NCBI GenBank assembly: GCA_014983025.1
Contig: JADCLP010000002.1
Location: 149,224 to 213,223 of the forward strand
Source: Erythrobacteraceae bacterium E2-1 Yellow Sea
GTDB taxonomy: Bacteria; Pseudomonadota; Alphaproteobacteria; Sphingomonadales; Sphingomonadaceae
Direction: 5' to 3'
DNA: 64,000 bases
A program made the position numbers and the translations under genes. The stretch's first letter is position 1, and every line of letters begins with the position of its first letter. Positions 52,587 to 62,371 of the stretch are shown one piece after another. The notes under the pieces are model-generated. The model made no database searches. It was not told the origin of the DNA and was given only the letters and a program-made list of their open reading frames with translations.

Positions 52587-52601
52587 TTTACCCAAACTTA
52601 G
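52587..52601. promoter_or_regulatory. Weak CtrA-like box upstream of sciP unit
   Basis: TTTA-N7-TTAG (plus), read CTAA-N7-TAAA toward sciP, matches the CtrA consensus TTAA-N7-TTAA at 6 of 8 positions. It lies 48 bp from the first start of the unit. In Caulobacter sciP itself is CtrA-activated, so position is plausible, but the match is weak. Confidence 0.3.
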
Positions 52602-52681
52602 CAATATCACGGTGTTTTGGGGAAAGCCGTACTTAGCCTTAGGCTGGATTAGAATGCGCACCCCGTGTAAGGCGCGGCCCC

Positions 52682-53836
52682 ATGTCCGACATACCTACTT
52701 TCCATCCCGCCATCGCGCCTGCGGCCCTGTTCGATCTGCCCAAACCGGCGGACGAGTGCCGTATTGTGGTTGCCATGTCAGGCGGGGTCGATTCCTCGGT
52801 CGTTGCCGCTTTGGCAGCCGCCAGCGGGGCAGAAGTGATCGGTATTACCCTGCAGCTTTACGATTATGGCGCAGCGACGGGGCGCAAGGGTGCCTGCTGC
52901 GCAGGCGATGATATTGCTGATGCGCGCGCAGTCGCCAACCGGCTGGGCATTGCCCATTATGTGCATGACCATGAAAGCAGCTTTGCCGAAGAAGTGGTCG
53001 AACAATTTGCCGATGAATACCTGGCAGGGCGCACCCCAGTGCCCTGTATCCGCTGCAACATGGGACCGAAATTCACCGACCTGTTCCAGATGGCAAAGGA
53101 ATTGGGGGCTGATTGCCTGGCGACCGGGCATTATGTCCAGCGTGTGATGGGGCAGGCGGGGCCTGAACTGCACCGCGCGCTGGACCCGGCCCGTGACCAG
53201 TCCTACTTCCTTTATGGCACCACGGAAGCCCAGCTGGAATTCCTGCGCTTCCCATTGGGGGGCCTGCCCAAGGCAGAGGTCCGCCAGCTGGCCGAACAGG
53301 CAGGCTTGCGCAATGCGGCCAAGCCGGACAGCCAGGATATCTGCTTTGTCCCTGATGGTGATTATGCCGGGATCGTGACCAAGCTGCGGCCCGAAGGGGC
53401 AGCGCCAGGCAATATCGTTCATGCCCAGACGGGCGAAGTTCTGGGCCGGCACAAGGGCATTATCCATTATACCGTGGGCCAGCGCCGGGGGCTGGAAATT
53501 GGTGGTCAGCCCGAACCGCTCTATGTCGTGGGGCTGGATGCCAATGCGGGCGAAGTGCGCGTGGGGCCAAAGCCAATGCTGGCAGTTTCCTCCGCGCATC
53601 TGGTAGAAACCAATCGCATTGGCCCGCTGCCTGATCTGCCATTGACGGCCAAGGTCCGCAGCCTGGCCAAGCCTGTTCCCATAATGCTGGATGGTCCGCT
53701 GGGCGATGGTGCGGCCACCACGATCCGCTTCGCCGCGCCGGAATATGGTGTCGCACCAGGGCAGGCGGCAGTGATTTACTCGGGCGAACGTGTGGTGGGC
53801 GGGGGTTGGATCGCGGGCACCGAATCAGCCGTTTGA
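52682..53836 (+). CDS. mnmA: tRNA-specific 2-thiouridylase
   Basis: Thiolates U34 of tRNA-Glu, -Gln and -Lys using ATP and persulfide sulfur, 384 aa. The PP-loop is [15 protein letters not shown]; the catalytic cysteines are in [11 protein letters not shown] and [13 protein letters not shown]. The C-terminal beta-barrel begins around residue 290. The start is normal. No neighbour is functionally linked. The 140-bp gap before it holds the divergent promoters of mnmA and the sciP unit. Confidence 0.96.
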   Translation: MSDIPTFHPAIAPAALFDLPKPADECRIVVAMSGGVDSSVVAALAAASGAEVIGITLQLYDYGAATGRKGACCAGDDIADARAVANRLGIAHYVHDHESSFAEEVVEQFADEYLAGRTPVPCIRCNMGPKFTDLFQMAKELGADCLATGHYVQRVMGQAGPELHRALDPARDQSYFLYGTTEAQLEFLRFPLGGLPKAEVRQLAEQAGLRNAAKPDSQDICFVPDGDYAGIVTKLRPEGAAPGNIVHAQTGEVLGRHKGIIHYTVGQRRGLEIGGQPEPLYVVGLDANAGEVRVGPKPMLAVSSAHLVETNRIGPLPDLPLTAKVRSLAKPVPIMLDGPLGDGAATTIRFAAPEYGVAPGQAAVIYSGERVVGGGWIAGTESAV

Positions 53837-53843
53837 TCGTGCG

Positions 53844-54197
53844 TTACTTGTCCCAGCTTTCCAGTACACAGCCATAGCCGGGGCGATATTGCGCTGTATC
53901 GGATGACAGCAGCGGAAAGCGTGCAGTCACACTTTTTGCTTCCTCATCATCCACAAGCGTTACCAGTTCCGTGCCTGCAAGCTTGTCTGTCGCGCAACTC
54001 TTCATATCACGCCCGGCCACAAAGCGGCACGAACAAACCACCCGCGCTGAATAGGATGTAGCAGCATGGGCAAAGCCAAATGCCGGGGCGCGATAGGCCC
54101 ATGCGACCCCTGCCACCAAGACAAGCACAATCAGAGCCAGCCATTTGCCTCGGCGGGAACGCGGGCCTGTGGTTTTCCGTGTGCGGGCTTTAGCCAT
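53844..54197 (-). CDS. Hypothetical membrane-anchored protein
   Basis: Protein of 117 aa from ATG 54197 (an ATG at 54233 would add 12 residues). A basic N-terminus (KARTRKTTGPRSRRGKW) precedes one helix (LALIVLVLVAGVAWAY), and the rest would be periplasmic. The exported part has paired cysteines in RVVCSCRF, then KSCATDKL and YGCVLE, suggesting disulfides or metal binding. I do not recognise the family. It diverges from the serine hydrolase gene, the two starts nearly touching, and it converges with mnmA at 7 bp. Confidence 0.6.
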   Translation of the reverse strand: MAKARTRKTTGPRSRRGKWLALIVLVLVAGVAWAYRAPAFGFAHAATSYSARVVCSCRFVAGRDMKSCATDKLAGTELVTLVDDEEAKSVTARFPLLSSDTAQYRPGYGCVLESWDK

Positions 54198-54231
54198 TGC
54201 CAATCTCAAATCCTTGGGCGAGTGAGGCGCC

Positions 54232-55374
54232 ATGAAAAAACGGTCGCTGCCCTCTATCCTTCCCTTCGCGCTGCTACCAGCCCTTGCCGCATGTGGTGAT
54301 ACATCAGATCTGGTAGAGGAGCCTGTGAGTGATGAGGCGCTGGCCGCCATCACAGCAAACGCGGGTGCACCAACGAAGGATCTGGCGCGTGAGGTGGACG
54401 ATCTGTTCACTGCCACAGACCTGGGCGAAACGCGCGCCATCGTTGTGATGGCCAACGGCAAGATTGCGGCAGAACGATATGGCGAAGGCTTTGGGCCTGA
54501 GACGCGTTTTGTCAGCTGGTCCATGGCCAAAACAGTCACTGCAGTGATGATCGGCATGCTGGTGGCAGATGGCAGACTGCGGTTGGACGAACCCGCGCCC
54601 GTGCCGCTGTGGCAACGGCCGGGCGATCCGCGGGGTGAGATTACGTTGCGCCAACTGCTGCAGATGCGATCCGGCCTACGCCATACCGAATCGGGCGATC
54701 CCCCTTATGAATCATCAGAAGTGCGCATGCTGTTCCTTGATGGGCGCGATGACATGGCGCGCTGGGCAGAGGAACAACCGCTGGAGGCAGAGCCTGGATC
54801 ACAGTTTGAATATTCTTCAGCCACCAGCGTGATCCTGGCTGATATTGCCGCACGCGTACTGACCGACAGCAATGATGCCGACACGCGGCGCAAGGCGGTG
54901 GCAGATTATCTTAATGCGCGGCTGTTCGGGCCATTGGGTATGGCATCCATGGTGCCGGAGTTCGACGCATCGGGCACGCTGATCGGGGGCAGCCTGATCC
55001 ATGGTACGGCGCGCGACTGGGCGAAATTGGGTGAATTTCTGCGGCGTAGGGGGCGTGCGCCAGATGGCGCACAATTGCTGCCCACCAGCTGGGCGGACAA
55101 GATGGTGAGCCCCAGCCCGCGCTCACCCCAATATGGCTTGCAGACCTGGCTCAACCGTGAATTTCGTACCAAGGATTCTGCCGAAACGCATCCTTTGTTC
55201 CCTGACCGTGCACCAGCCAGCACCTTTTCGCTGATCGGCCATATGGGGCAATATGTTATCGTATCGCCCAGCCAGCGCGTTACACTGGTCCGTCTGGGCC
55301 ATTCGACCAGTGAAGAACGCGAGGCATTGAAACCGCAAATGGCCGATGTGCTGGAACTTTACCCACAAAGGTAA
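54232..55374 (+). CDS. Serine beta-lactamase-fold hydrolase, lipoprotein
   Basis: Class C beta-lactamase/DD-peptidase-fold hydrolase (NylB/EstB-like), 380 aa. A signal peptide with lipobox LAAC anchors it. The nucleophile motif is SMAK (SxxK) near residue 98, the second motif is YSS where class C enzymes have YxN, and the third is HMG (HxG) near residue 335. The missing Asn and the fold suggest an esterase or amide hydrolase rather than an antibiotic-destroying enzyme. Substrate is unknown. AGTGAGG lies before the ATG. Confidence 0.87.
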   Translation: MKKRSLPSILPFALLPALAACGDTSDLVEEPVSDEALAAITANAGAPTKDLAREVDDLFTATDLGETRAIVVMANGKIAAERYGEGFGPETRFVSWSMAKTVTAVMIGMLVADGRLRLDEPAPVPLWQRPGDPRGEITLRQLLQMRSGLRHTESGDPPYESSEVRMLFLDGRDDMARWAEEQPLEAEPGSQFEYSSATSVILADIAARVLTDSNDADTRRKAVADYLNARLFGPLGMASMVPEFDASGTLIGGSLIHGTARDWAKLGEFLRRRGRAPDGAQLLPTSWADKMVSPSPRSPQYGLQTWLNREFRTKDSAETHPLFPDRAPASTFSLIGHMGQYVIVSPSQRVTLVRLGHSTSEEREALKPQMADVLELYPQR

Positions 55375-55398
55375 GATGGCAGCGGGAAAGGCCTGAAC

Positions 55399-56334
55399 TC
55401 AGCCTGTTCGATCAGTCAGCAATTCTTCTGCTGCCACACCTTCTTCATCCACCAGTCCTTCAGGATCAGGGTGGATCAGCACCTCCACACCAGGAAATTC
55501 GCGCGCCAGCCGTGCTTCCACCTCATCCATCAGGTCATGCGCTTCAACCACGGTCAGCTTGGGATCGACGGCCATGTGGAATTGCACAAAATCATCCGCC
55601 CCACTGGTCCGCGTGCGCAGATCATGCACCCCGCGAATATCAGGGTGGCGAGCAATCACTTCCAGAAAGGCATCACGCCGATCTTCTGGCCATTCACGGT
55701 CCATCAAATGATCGATTGCTTCGCCTGCAGCACGCCAGGCGCCCCACAGCAGCCACATGGCTATGCCCAGGCCGAACAGCGGATCTGCCTGCGAAAAGCC
55801 CAGATATTGGTCAAGCACCAGGGCCGCGATTACAGCCAGATTCAGGAACAGGTCTGACTGGTAATGCAGGCTGTCGGTCTGGATGGCGATGGAATTGGCC
55901 CGTGCCAGCACATATTTCTGCCAGCTTACCAGGGCGAGAGTGGCAATGATGGCGATCACCGACACCGCAATGCCCTCTTCCGCTGCGGCCGTCTCTGCCC
56001 CGCTCATCAATTGGTCAATGGCGCGAAAGGCAATGCCCGATGCCGACAATGTGATCAGCAGCACCTGAAACATGGCCGCCAGGGCTTCTGCCTTGCCATG
56101 CCCAAAACGGTGATCTTCATCGGCAGGCTGGGCGGCCACCCACACCCCGATCAGCGTGGCGATGCTGGCCGCCATATCCAGCGCCGAATCCGCCAGACTG
56201 CCCAGCATGGCGGTGGAACCCGTGCGCCAAGCCGCCCAGGTTTTGAGCGTAACCAGAAACACCGCCGTCACAATGGAGGCGATCGCGGCGCTGCGCTTCA
56301 ATCTCGTGCTGTTGGCGTGCTGCGTTGCATTCAT
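55399..56334 (-). CDS. Cation diffusion facilitator family transporter (FieF/YiiP-like)
   Basis: Proton-coupled exporter of divalent metal ions (Zn2+, Fe2+ or others), 311 aa. Six helices lie in residues 20-210. Metal-site motifs are SLADSALDMAASIA in TM2 and HYQSDLFLNLAVI in TM5, giving the D-D/H-D pattern of the Zn/Fe group. A cytoplasmic CDF dimerisation domain follows (HDLRTRTSGADDFVQFHM). ATGA overlap with pdxH upstream shows the two genes are coupled. Confidence 0.92.
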   Translation of the reverse strand: MNATQHANSTRLKRSAAIASIVTAVFLVTLKTWAAWRTGSTAMLGSLADSALDMAASIATLIGVWVAAQPADEDHRFGHGKAEALAAMFQVLLITLSASGIAFRAIDQLMSGAETAAAEEGIAVSVIAIIATLALVSWQKYVLARANSIAIQTDSLHYQSDLFLNLAVIAALVLDQYLGFSQADPLFGLGIAMWLLWGAWRAAGEAIDHLMDREWPEDRRDAFLEVIARHPDIRGVHDLRTRTSGADDFVQFHMAVDPKLTVVEAHDLMDEVEARLAREFPGVEVLIHPDPEGLVDEEGVAAEELLTDRTG

Positions 56335-56963
56335 GGATAGAGCAACATGTCCTGCCAGCCATCGGCCGTGCGGTTGAACTGGCGCCGGTCATGCAGGCGA
56401 TTGGCACGATCCCGCCAGAATTCGATCCGGTTGGGATGCAAGAGAAAGCCTGTCCAATGCGGCGGGCGCGGCACTTCGCCAGCCTGCTTGCACGCATCTT
56501 CCAGCTCTTCCACCCGGCGCAGATAGGTGGCGCGATCATCCAGCGGACGCGACTGGTCGCTGGCAGCAGAACCGACCTGGCTGACAAAGGGGCGGGAATG
56601 GAAATAGGCATCGGCCATTTCCGGGGGCACTTCGGTCAACGGCCCCTCAATACGGATCTGGCGGCGCAGGCTTTTCCAGTGGAACAGCAATGCCGCCTGC
56701 ATATTGGACAGGATTTCACCGCCCTTGCGACTTTGGGCATTGGTATAAAACACAAAGCCATCCGGCCCATGCCCCTTTAGCAGCACCATGCGCACAGATG
56801 GCGCGCCATCGGGTGTAGCGGTGGCCAGCGCCATGGCATTGGCGTCATTCGGTTCGGCCGCTTTTGCTTCGGCAAACCAGTCTTCAAAAATCTTCATCGG
56901 ATCGGTCGATGGGATTTCGCTGGTCGCCAGCCGGGCAATCTGTTCTGATGTGGGTCTGGGCAT
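56331..56963 (-). CDS. pdxH: Pyridoxamine 5'-phosphate oxidase
   Basis: FMN enzyme oxidising PNP or PMP to PLP, 210 aa from ATG 56963 (AGGA at 9 bases; ATG 56972 is an alternative). Family features: SVRMVLLKGHGPDGFVFYTN, RRQIRIEGPLTEV, SRPFVSQVGSAASDQS, and the C-terminal WTGFLLHPNRIEFWRDRANRLHDR (in parts WTGFLLHPN and EFWRDRANRLHDR). It is coupled to the CDF transporter gene. The 206-bp gap to dnaJ shows no gene. Confidence 0.94.
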   Translation of the reverse strand: MPRPTSEQIARLATSEIPSTDPMKIFEDWFAEAKAAEPNDANAMALATATPDGAPSVRMVLLKGHGPDGFVFYTNAQSRKGGEILSNMQAALLFHWKSLRRQIRIEGPLTEVPPEMADAYFHSRPFVSQVGSAASDQSRPLDDRATYLRRVEELEDACKQAGEVPRPPHWTGFLLHPNRIEFWRDRANRLHDRRQFNRTADGWQDMLLYP

Positions 56964-57169
56964 TGCGGGCATTCCTACAGGATGGAACACATGGAACACA
57001 GTCCTCTAAGCAAAAAAATCCTGCTTGCCATATGATCTGTCGCAAATGGCAATGAATGGTGTGGTGAAGGTATCTGGCATGGGCATGGCATAATTCCTAC
57101 GCCTGCCAGCAAAAGTAGGAAAGCCTGCGATCTTGCGCCTTGGCGCTGTAATGCCTAGCTAACACGGCG

Positions 57170-58129
57170 ATGAGCGATCCGTATCAAACCCTTGGCGTTG
57201 CGCGCACTGCTTCTGAAAAGGAGATCAAGAGCGCTTATCGCAAGCTGGCCAAAGAACTGCACCCTGACCGCAATAAGGACAAGCCGGACGCTTCCGAGCG
57301 TTTCAGCAAGGTCACGCAGGCTTATGATCTGCTGTCGGACAAGGATAAGCGCGCCCAGTATGACCGGGGCGAAATTGATGCCGAAGGCAACCCAGCCAAT
57401 CCCTTTGCCGGGATGGGCGGTGGATTTGGCGGCGGTGGGCAGCAACGCACCTATCGCCCTGAAGATTTCCAGGGTTTTGGCGGCGGCGGCGGCGATATGG
57501 ACCTGGGCGATCTGTTTGAAGGCCTGTTTGGCGGCGGCGGTGCACGCCGTTCCACCAGCGGCATGGGTGGCGGATTTGGCAGCCAGCGCCGCCCCCCGCC
57601 ACCGCCGCAAAAGGGCGCAGACATCAACTATCGCCTGTCGGTATCCTTTATCGATGCGGCCACGCGCAAGGACCAGCGGATCACGTTGGCCGATGGCAAG
57701 ACGATTGACCTGAAATTGCCCGCAGGTGTCGAAGATGGCACGCAAATGCGGCTGAAGGGTAAGGGCCAGCATGGCCCCGGTGGCGCAGGCGACGGATTGG
57801 TTATGGTCGAAGTGGGCGGCCACCCCTTCTACAAACGCGATGGTGACAATATCCGGATGGATCTGCCCATCACGCTGGATGAAGCGTTGAACGGTGCCAA
57901 GGTCAAGTGCCCGACAGTTGATGGCCCGGTCATGTTGACCATCAAGCCCGGCACCAATGGCGGCACGGTGATGCGATTGAAGGGCAAGGGGTGGAGCCAG
58001 AAATCAGGCGATCGTGGTGATCAGCTGGTAACGCTGGAAATCCAGATGCCGCAGGACACGGCAGAACTGGCCAAACGTCTCGAAGGCTGGCAAGACCCAG
58101 ATAATCCGCGCGCCAAGCTGGGAGTCTAA
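57170..58129 (+). CDS. DnaJ-class co-chaperone (CbpA-like, type II)
   Basis: J-domain co-chaperone of 319 aa. The J domain is residues 1-70 with the HPD motif in [13 protein letters not shown] long Gly/Phe-rich stretch with runs of Gly (about 80-145) comes next, and then the DnaJ C-terminal substrate-binding and dimerisation domains. The zinc-finger domain of DnaJ is missing, so it is CbpA/DnaJB-like. It would stimulate DnaK. YihY follows after 2 bp. Confidence 0.93.
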   Translation: MSDPYQTLGVARTASEKEIKSAYRKLAKELHPDRNKDKPDASERFSKVTQAYDLLSDKDKRAQYDRGEIDAEGNPANPFAGMGGGFGGGGQQRTYRPEDFQGFGGGGGDMDLGDLFEGLFGGGGARRSTSGMGGGFGSQRRPPPPPQKGADINYRLSVSFIDAATRKDQRITLADGKTIDLKLPAGVEDGTQMRLKGKGQHGPGGAGDGLVMVEVGGHPFYKRDGDNIRMDLPITLDEALNGAKVKCPTVDGPVMLTIKPGTNGGTVMRLKGKGWSQKSGDRGDQLVTLEIQMPQDTAELAKRLEGWQDPDNPRAKLGV

Positions 58130-58131
58130 CC

Positions 58132-59127
58132 TTGCCTCATTTCGAGCTTCCGGGACCGGAGGAGAGGGAAGTCCATTCGCTTTCTCCGGAAGCACGGCGG
58201 CAAGAGGCGCAAACTTTACGCGGGCGGGTTATCCATCACGTCGGCCCGGGCACGCGCGCCTTCCGTATCATCCGGCGCACCATCATCGGCGCGTGGAATG
58301 ACGGTTTCATACACGCAGGCAATCTGGCCTATCTTACCATTCTGGCGATTTTCCCCTTCTTCATCCTGGGGTCGGCTGTTTTCACCCTGTTGGGCGAACA
58401 AGCGGTACGAGAGGATCTGGTCCGAGCCTTTGTCGTCGCCATGCCACCAACCGTGGGAAAGACATTGGGCCCGGTGGCCCGTGACGTGATCGAGGCACGC
58501 AGCGGATGGTTGCTATGGATAGGGGCAGCGGTGGGATTGTGGACCGTGTCCAGCCTGATCGAAACGATTCGGGATATTCTTCGCCGCGCCTATGGCACGC
58601 ATCCCACCCATGCCTTCTGGAAATATCGCCTGTTTTCATTCGGCTTCATCTTGCTGGTTGTGGTGGTGCTGATGCTATCGCTGTTTGCGCAGGTGATGAT
58701 TGGCACAGCCCAGCAGGTCATCGATTCATCCATGCCGCAATTGTCCGATGCCATGCGTTGGCTGCACCTGTCCGTGATCATTCCGGCGCTGGGGCTGGTC
58801 GGTTCGCTTTACATGCTGTTCTTTATCCTGACCCCTGCAAATTACCGTGCCCGGCGTTACCCCAAATGGCCTGGAGCTGTCTTTACCGCACTGTGGTGGA
58901 TGGGAGTTGCCAGCGCAATGCCGCCTGTCTTGCGGAACTTTTTCACCTATGATCTTACATATGGCAGCCTAGCCGGTATCATGGTCGCGCTATTCTTTTT
59001 CTGGCTGGTTGGGTTAGGTTTGGTTATCGGGGCTGAATTGAACGCCGCCCTGGCCATCACGCCAGAGGAAGAAGCGGCGGAAGACGAAGCTGAAGATGGG
59101 ACCACGCCGGACAGTGGTACGAATTAG
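58132..59127 (+). CDS. YihY/BrkB family membrane protein
   Basis: Inner-membrane protein of 331 aa starting at TTG (58132), with GGGAG before it. It has six helices and the family pattern AGNLAYLTILAIFPFFILG near residue 65, then RAYGTHPTHAFWKYR. The tail is acidic. YihY proteins have no agreed function; earlier links to RNase BN and virulence are not reliable. Position between dnaJ and fabI suggests one transcript of housekeeping genes. Confidence 0.9.
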   Translation: MPHFELPGPEEREVHSLSPEARRQEAQTLRGRVIHHVGPGTRAFRIIRRTIIGAWNDGFIHAGNLAYLTILAIFPFFILGSAVFTLLGEQAVREDLVRAFVVAMPPTVGKTLGPVARDVIEARSGWLLWIGAAVGLWTVSSLIETIRDILRRAYGTHPTHAFWKYRLFSFGFILLVVVVLMLSLFAQVMIGTAQQVIDSSMPQLSDAMRWLHLSVIIPALGLVGSLYMLFFILTPANYRARRYPKWPGAVFTALWWMGVASAMPPVLRNFFTYDLTYGSLAGIMVALFFFWLVGLGLVIGAELNAALAITPEEEAAEDEAEDGTTPDSGTN

Positions 59128-59138
59128 GAGGAAACCGC

Positions 59139-59963
59139 ATGGGCGGTATGATGCAGGGTAAACGCGGCCTGATCATGGGCTTGGCCAATGACAAGTCGCT
59201 GGCCTGGGGTATTGCCAAGAAATTGCATGAACATGGCGCAGAGCTGGCCTTTTCCTATCAAGGCGATGCACTGAAGAAACGCGTTGAACCGCTGGCCGCG
59301 CAACTGGGATCAGACTTTCTGTTCGAATGCGATGTGTCAGACATGGCGGCGCTGGATGCGGCCTTTGATACGCTGAAATCGCGCTGGGACACGCTGGATT
59401 TCGTCGTCCATGCCATCGGCTTTTCCGACAAGAATGAATTGCGCGGCAAATATGTTGATACCAGCCTCGACAATTTCCTGATGACCATGAACATTTCCGC
59501 TTACTCGCTGGTGGCCGTGACCAAGCGTGCGGTGGAAATGATGCCTCCTCTGCAGGAAGATGGCACAGGTGGCGGTTCAATCCTGACGCTGACCTATTAC
59601 GGCGCAGAAAAGGTTGTGCCGCATTACAATGTGATGGGTGTGGCCAAGGCTGCACTGGAAACAAGTGTGCAATATCTGGCCAATGATCTGGGCCCATTGG
59701 GTATCCGTGTGAATGCAATCAGCGCAGGGCCAATCAAGACGCTGGCTGCCAGCGGCATTGGCGATTTCCGCTATATCCTGAAATGGAACGAACTGAATTC
59801 CCCACTGCGTCGCAATGTCACGATAGAAGATGTTGGCGGGTCTGGGCTCTATTTCCTTTCTGACCTGTCGTCAGGCGTGACAGGCGAAACCCACCATGTC
59901 GATGCAGGCTATCATGTCGTGGGCATGAAACAGGAAGATGCACCTGACATCGCGCTGTGCTGA
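59139..59963 (+). CDS. fabI: Enoyl-ACP reductase (NADH), FabI
   Basis: Last reduction in each fatty acid elongation cycle, 274 aa. The divergent SDR nucleotide motif is GLANDKSLAWGIAK. The catalytic Tyr and Lys are in YYGAEKVVPHYNVMGVAKAA (Y-x6-K spacing). AGGAGGAAACC before the start is a near-perfect ribosome site. It is the target of triclosan-type inhibitors in other bacteria; no resistance change is judged from sequence. Confidence 0.96.
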   Translation: MGGMMQGKRGLIMGLANDKSLAWGIAKKLHEHGAELAFSYQGDALKKRVEPLAAQLGSDFLFECDVSDMAALDAAFDTLKSRWDTLDFVVHAIGFSDKNELRGKYVDTSLDNFLMTMNISAYSLVAVTKRAVEMMPPLQEDGTGGGSILTLTYYGAEKVVPHYNVMGVAKAALETSVQYLANDLGPLGIRVNAISAGPIKTLAASGIGDFRYILKWNELNSPLRRNVTIEDVGGSGLYFLSDLSSGVTGETHHVDAGYHVVGMKQEDAPDIALC

Positions 59964-59984
59964 TGGGGTATTTGAGGTACTGGC

Positions 59985-60998
59985 ATGCGTAAGGCCCTGA
60001 TCACCGGATCGGCCGGCTTCATCGGCTATCACCTGGCACAATTGCTGCTGGATGAAGGCTTTGCTGTCATCGGTTATGATGGCCTGACCGATTATTACGA
60101 TATCCGGCTGAAAGAACGGCGGCACCAGATGCTGCTGCAAAACGCACATTTTTCAGCCCATATCGGCATGCTGGAAGATTTCGACACGCTGCACGCACTG
60201 GCACTGGCGGAACGGCCCGATGTGATCGTGCACCTCGCAGCGCAGGCAGGCGTGCGATACAGCCTGGAAAACCCACGCGCCTATGTTGATGCCAATCTTG
60301 TTGGCACTTTCAACGTGATGGAATGCGCCCGGGAATTGGGCGTAGATCACCTGCTGATGGCATCGACCAGTTCAGTCTATGGCGCGAATACGGACATGCC
60401 CTTTTCCGAACAGGACAAGGCAGACACGCCGCTGACGCTGTATGCCGCCACCAAGAAAGCGAATGAGGCGATGGGCCATTCCTATGCCCATTTGTGGAAT
60501 TTGCCGACCACCATGTTCCGCTTCTTCACCGTCTATGGCCCATGGGGCCGCCCGGACATGGCGCTTTTCAAATTCACGCGCGGTGTACTGGAAGGTACGC
60601 CAATCGACATTTACAACCATGGCGAGATGTATCGCGACTTCACCTATGTCAGCGATCTGGTTCGCGGCATCCGCCTGTTGATCGACACGCCTCCTGTTCG
60701 GCCCGAAAGCACCACAGATATCAGCCCGAATGACAGCCTGTCCCCCGCAGCACCTTATCGCGTGGTCAATATCGGCAATGGGAACAAGGTGCGGTTGATG
60801 GATTTCGTCGAGGCGATTGAGGCGGAATGCGGGCGCGAAGCGGTGAAGAACTTCCTGCCGATGCAGGCGGGTGATGTGCCCGCCACCTGGGCTGATGCGA
60901 CTTTACTGAAGGATCTGACCGGATATGCCCCGCAAACAGATATTCGTGACGGCATAAGCCAATTCGTGGGCTGGTATCGCGATTATTATCAGGTGTGA
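59985..60998 (+). CDS. NAD-dependent sugar epimerase (UDP-glucuronate 4-epimerase-like)
   Basis: Extended SDR of 337 aa. N-terminal GSAGFIGYHLAQLLL binds NAD. The residues ASTSSVYG and YAATKKANE (YxxxK) are catalytic, and RFFTVYGPWGRPDMA is the pattern of the CapI/LspL group that converts UDP-GlcA to UDP-GalA for polysaccharide. It precedes a convergent UDP-GlcNAc 2-epimerase gene, pointing to an envelope-sugar cluster that continues past the window. Confidence 0.9.
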   Translation: MRKALITGSAGFIGYHLAQLLLDEGFAVIGYDGLTDYYDIRLKERRHQMLLQNAHFSAHIGMLEDFDTLHALALAERPDVIVHLAAQAGVRYSLENPRAYVDANLVGTFNVMECARELGVDHLLMASTSSVYGANTDMPFSEQDKADTPLTLYAATKKANEAMGHSYAHLWNLPTTMFRFFTVYGPWGRPDMALFKFTRGVLEGTPIDIYNHGEMYRDFTYVSDLVRGIRLLIDTPPVRPESTTDISPNDSLSPAAPYRVVNIGNGNKVRLMDFVEAIEAECGREAVKNFLPMQAGDVPATWADATLLKDLTGYAPQTDIRDGISQFVGWYRDYYQV

Positions 60999-61002
60999 TA
61001 GG

Positions 61003-62148
61003 TTAAGCCGTCATCCGCGCCTCTGCTGACTGGGCGAGCAATTCCACAATCCGCCCCGCCGCCTGCCCATCACCATAGGGATTATGCGCCCGCGCCATGC
61101 GGCGATATGCCAGATCATCATCCAGCAGGCGATTGCATTCGGCAACGATCCGCTGCTGACGCGCGCCCACCAGAACGGCGGTTCCCGCCTTCACCCCTTC
61201 GGGTCGTTCCGTCGTTTCACGCATGACCAGCACTGGCTTGCCCAGTGCAGGCGCCTCTTCCTGAACACCGCCGCTATCGGTCAGCACCAGATGGCTGATA
61301 TTCAGCAGACGCGCAAAATTGGGATAATCGAGCGGTTCGATCAGCGCGACATTATCCAGCCCATCCAGTTGCGCCATCATAACATTGCGCACTTGTGGAT
61401 TGAGATGCAGCGGAAAAATAACCGAAATATCATTTCTTTTGGCAATATTTTTAACCGATTTGGCTATTTCTTCGGCGCCTGCACCCCAATTTTCACGCCG
61501 ATGGCAAGTAACCGCGATAATCCGCTTGCCAGCAAAGCGGCGCTCCAGTGGCCGCATCATGGTGGCCAGCGCAGGCTCACCCCAGATACGGCGCGTGACC
61601 CAATGCAAGGCATCGATCACTGTATTGCCCGTGACATGCACCCTGTGCGCGCTGGTGCCACCCTGCAGCAACCCTGTTGCGGCGGCCTGTGTCGGGGCGC
61701 AATGCAGGCTGGCCAAGGCGCCTAGGGCGCGCCGGTTCACCTCTTCCGGCCAGGGATGATAGATATCGCCGCTACGCAGCCCCGCCTCCACATGGCAGAC
61801 GGGAATCTGGCGGTAATAGGCGGCCAGGGCTGCAGCAAATGCACTGGTCGTATCGCCCTGCACAACCATCCAGTCAGGCCGTTCCCGGTCCAATATTTCA
61901 CCTATGCCGGTCAATGCGCGAGCCGTCAGCTGATCAAGTGTTTGACCCGTCTGCATCAGCGCCAGATCGTGATCGGGCACAATATCCGCCAATTGCAGTA
62001 CCTGATCCAACATGCCGCGGTGCTGCCCAGTCACCAATATGCGACTGTCGAACCGCGCATCGTGCGCCAACCTATGCAGCAATGGGAACAGCTTGATCGC
62101 TTCCGGGCGCGTCCCGAAGACAGTCAGGATCTTGCGCGCCCGTTCCAT
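61003..62148 (-). CDS. wecB: UDP-N-acetylglucosamine 2-epimerase (non-hydrolysing)
   Basis: Interconverts UDP-GlcNAc and UDP-ManNAc for surface polysaccharide, 381 aa. KILTVFGTRPEAIKLFPL opens the protein; HVEAGLRSGD, TCHRRENWG and LTDSGGVQEEAPALGKP are the signature stretches. ATG 62148 is the best start; an upstream TTG (62175) has no support. It is transcribed opposite to the receiver-HPt gene. Confidence 0.94.
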   Translation of the reverse strand: MERARKILTVFGTRPEAIKLFPLLHRLAHDARFDSRILVTGQHRGMLDQVLQLADIVPDHDLALMQTGQTLDQLTARALTGIGEILDRERPDWMVVQGDTTSAFAAALAAYYRQIPVCHVEAGLRSGDIYHPWPEEVNRRALGALASLHCAPTQAAATGLLQGGTSAHRVHVTGNTVIDALHWVTRRIWGEPALATMMRPLERRFAGKRIIAVTCHRRENWGAGAEEIAKSVKNIAKRNDISVIFPLHLNPQVRNVMMAQLDGLDNVALIEPLDYPNFARLLNISHLVLTDSGGVQEEAPALGKPVLVMRETTERPEGVKAGTAVLVGARQQRIVAECNRLLDDDLAYRRMARAHNPYGDGQAAGRIVELLAQSAEARMTA

Positions 62149-62202
62149 ATCATGAGCATAGTCGAGCGCCAGCAAGGGGCACAGAAAAGACGTAATTTGA
62201 AG

Positions 62203-62214
62203 GCGTTAAAACGC
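62203..62214. repeat. 12-bp palindrome upstream of wecB
   Basis: GCGTT-AA-AACGC, perfect, in the divergent gap between wecB and the receiver-HPt gene. It could be an operator. Confidence 0.35.
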
Positions 62215-62249
62215 TTTAATCGAAGGCCACAGTGCATCCGTATTTATCG

Positions 62250-62266
62250 TTAGCTGGCTGTTAACC
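62250..62266 (+). promoter_or_regulatory. CtrA-type box upstream of receiver-HPt gene
   Basis: TTAG-N7-TTAACC matches the CtrA consensus TTAA-N7-TTAAC at 8 of 9 fixed bases. It lies 22 bp before a GTG start and 106 bp before the preferred ATG of the next gene. Confidence 0.5.
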
Positions 62267-62371
62267 ATATCTTGCGAAAAGCGGCCTGTGTTTGAACCGG
62301 CCATTCTCAAAGGCGCCGCCAACAGGCCAGCGCCAACCGTATCCGCCCCACAAAATAAGGCGGAGCCTGTC

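Noticed and set aside
54232..55374. Serine hydrolase as an antibiotic resistance beta-lactamase
   Set aside because: The YxN motif is YSS and the gene is a lipoprotein of NylB/EstB type in a plain chromosomal context; nothing supports beta-lactam hydrolysis.
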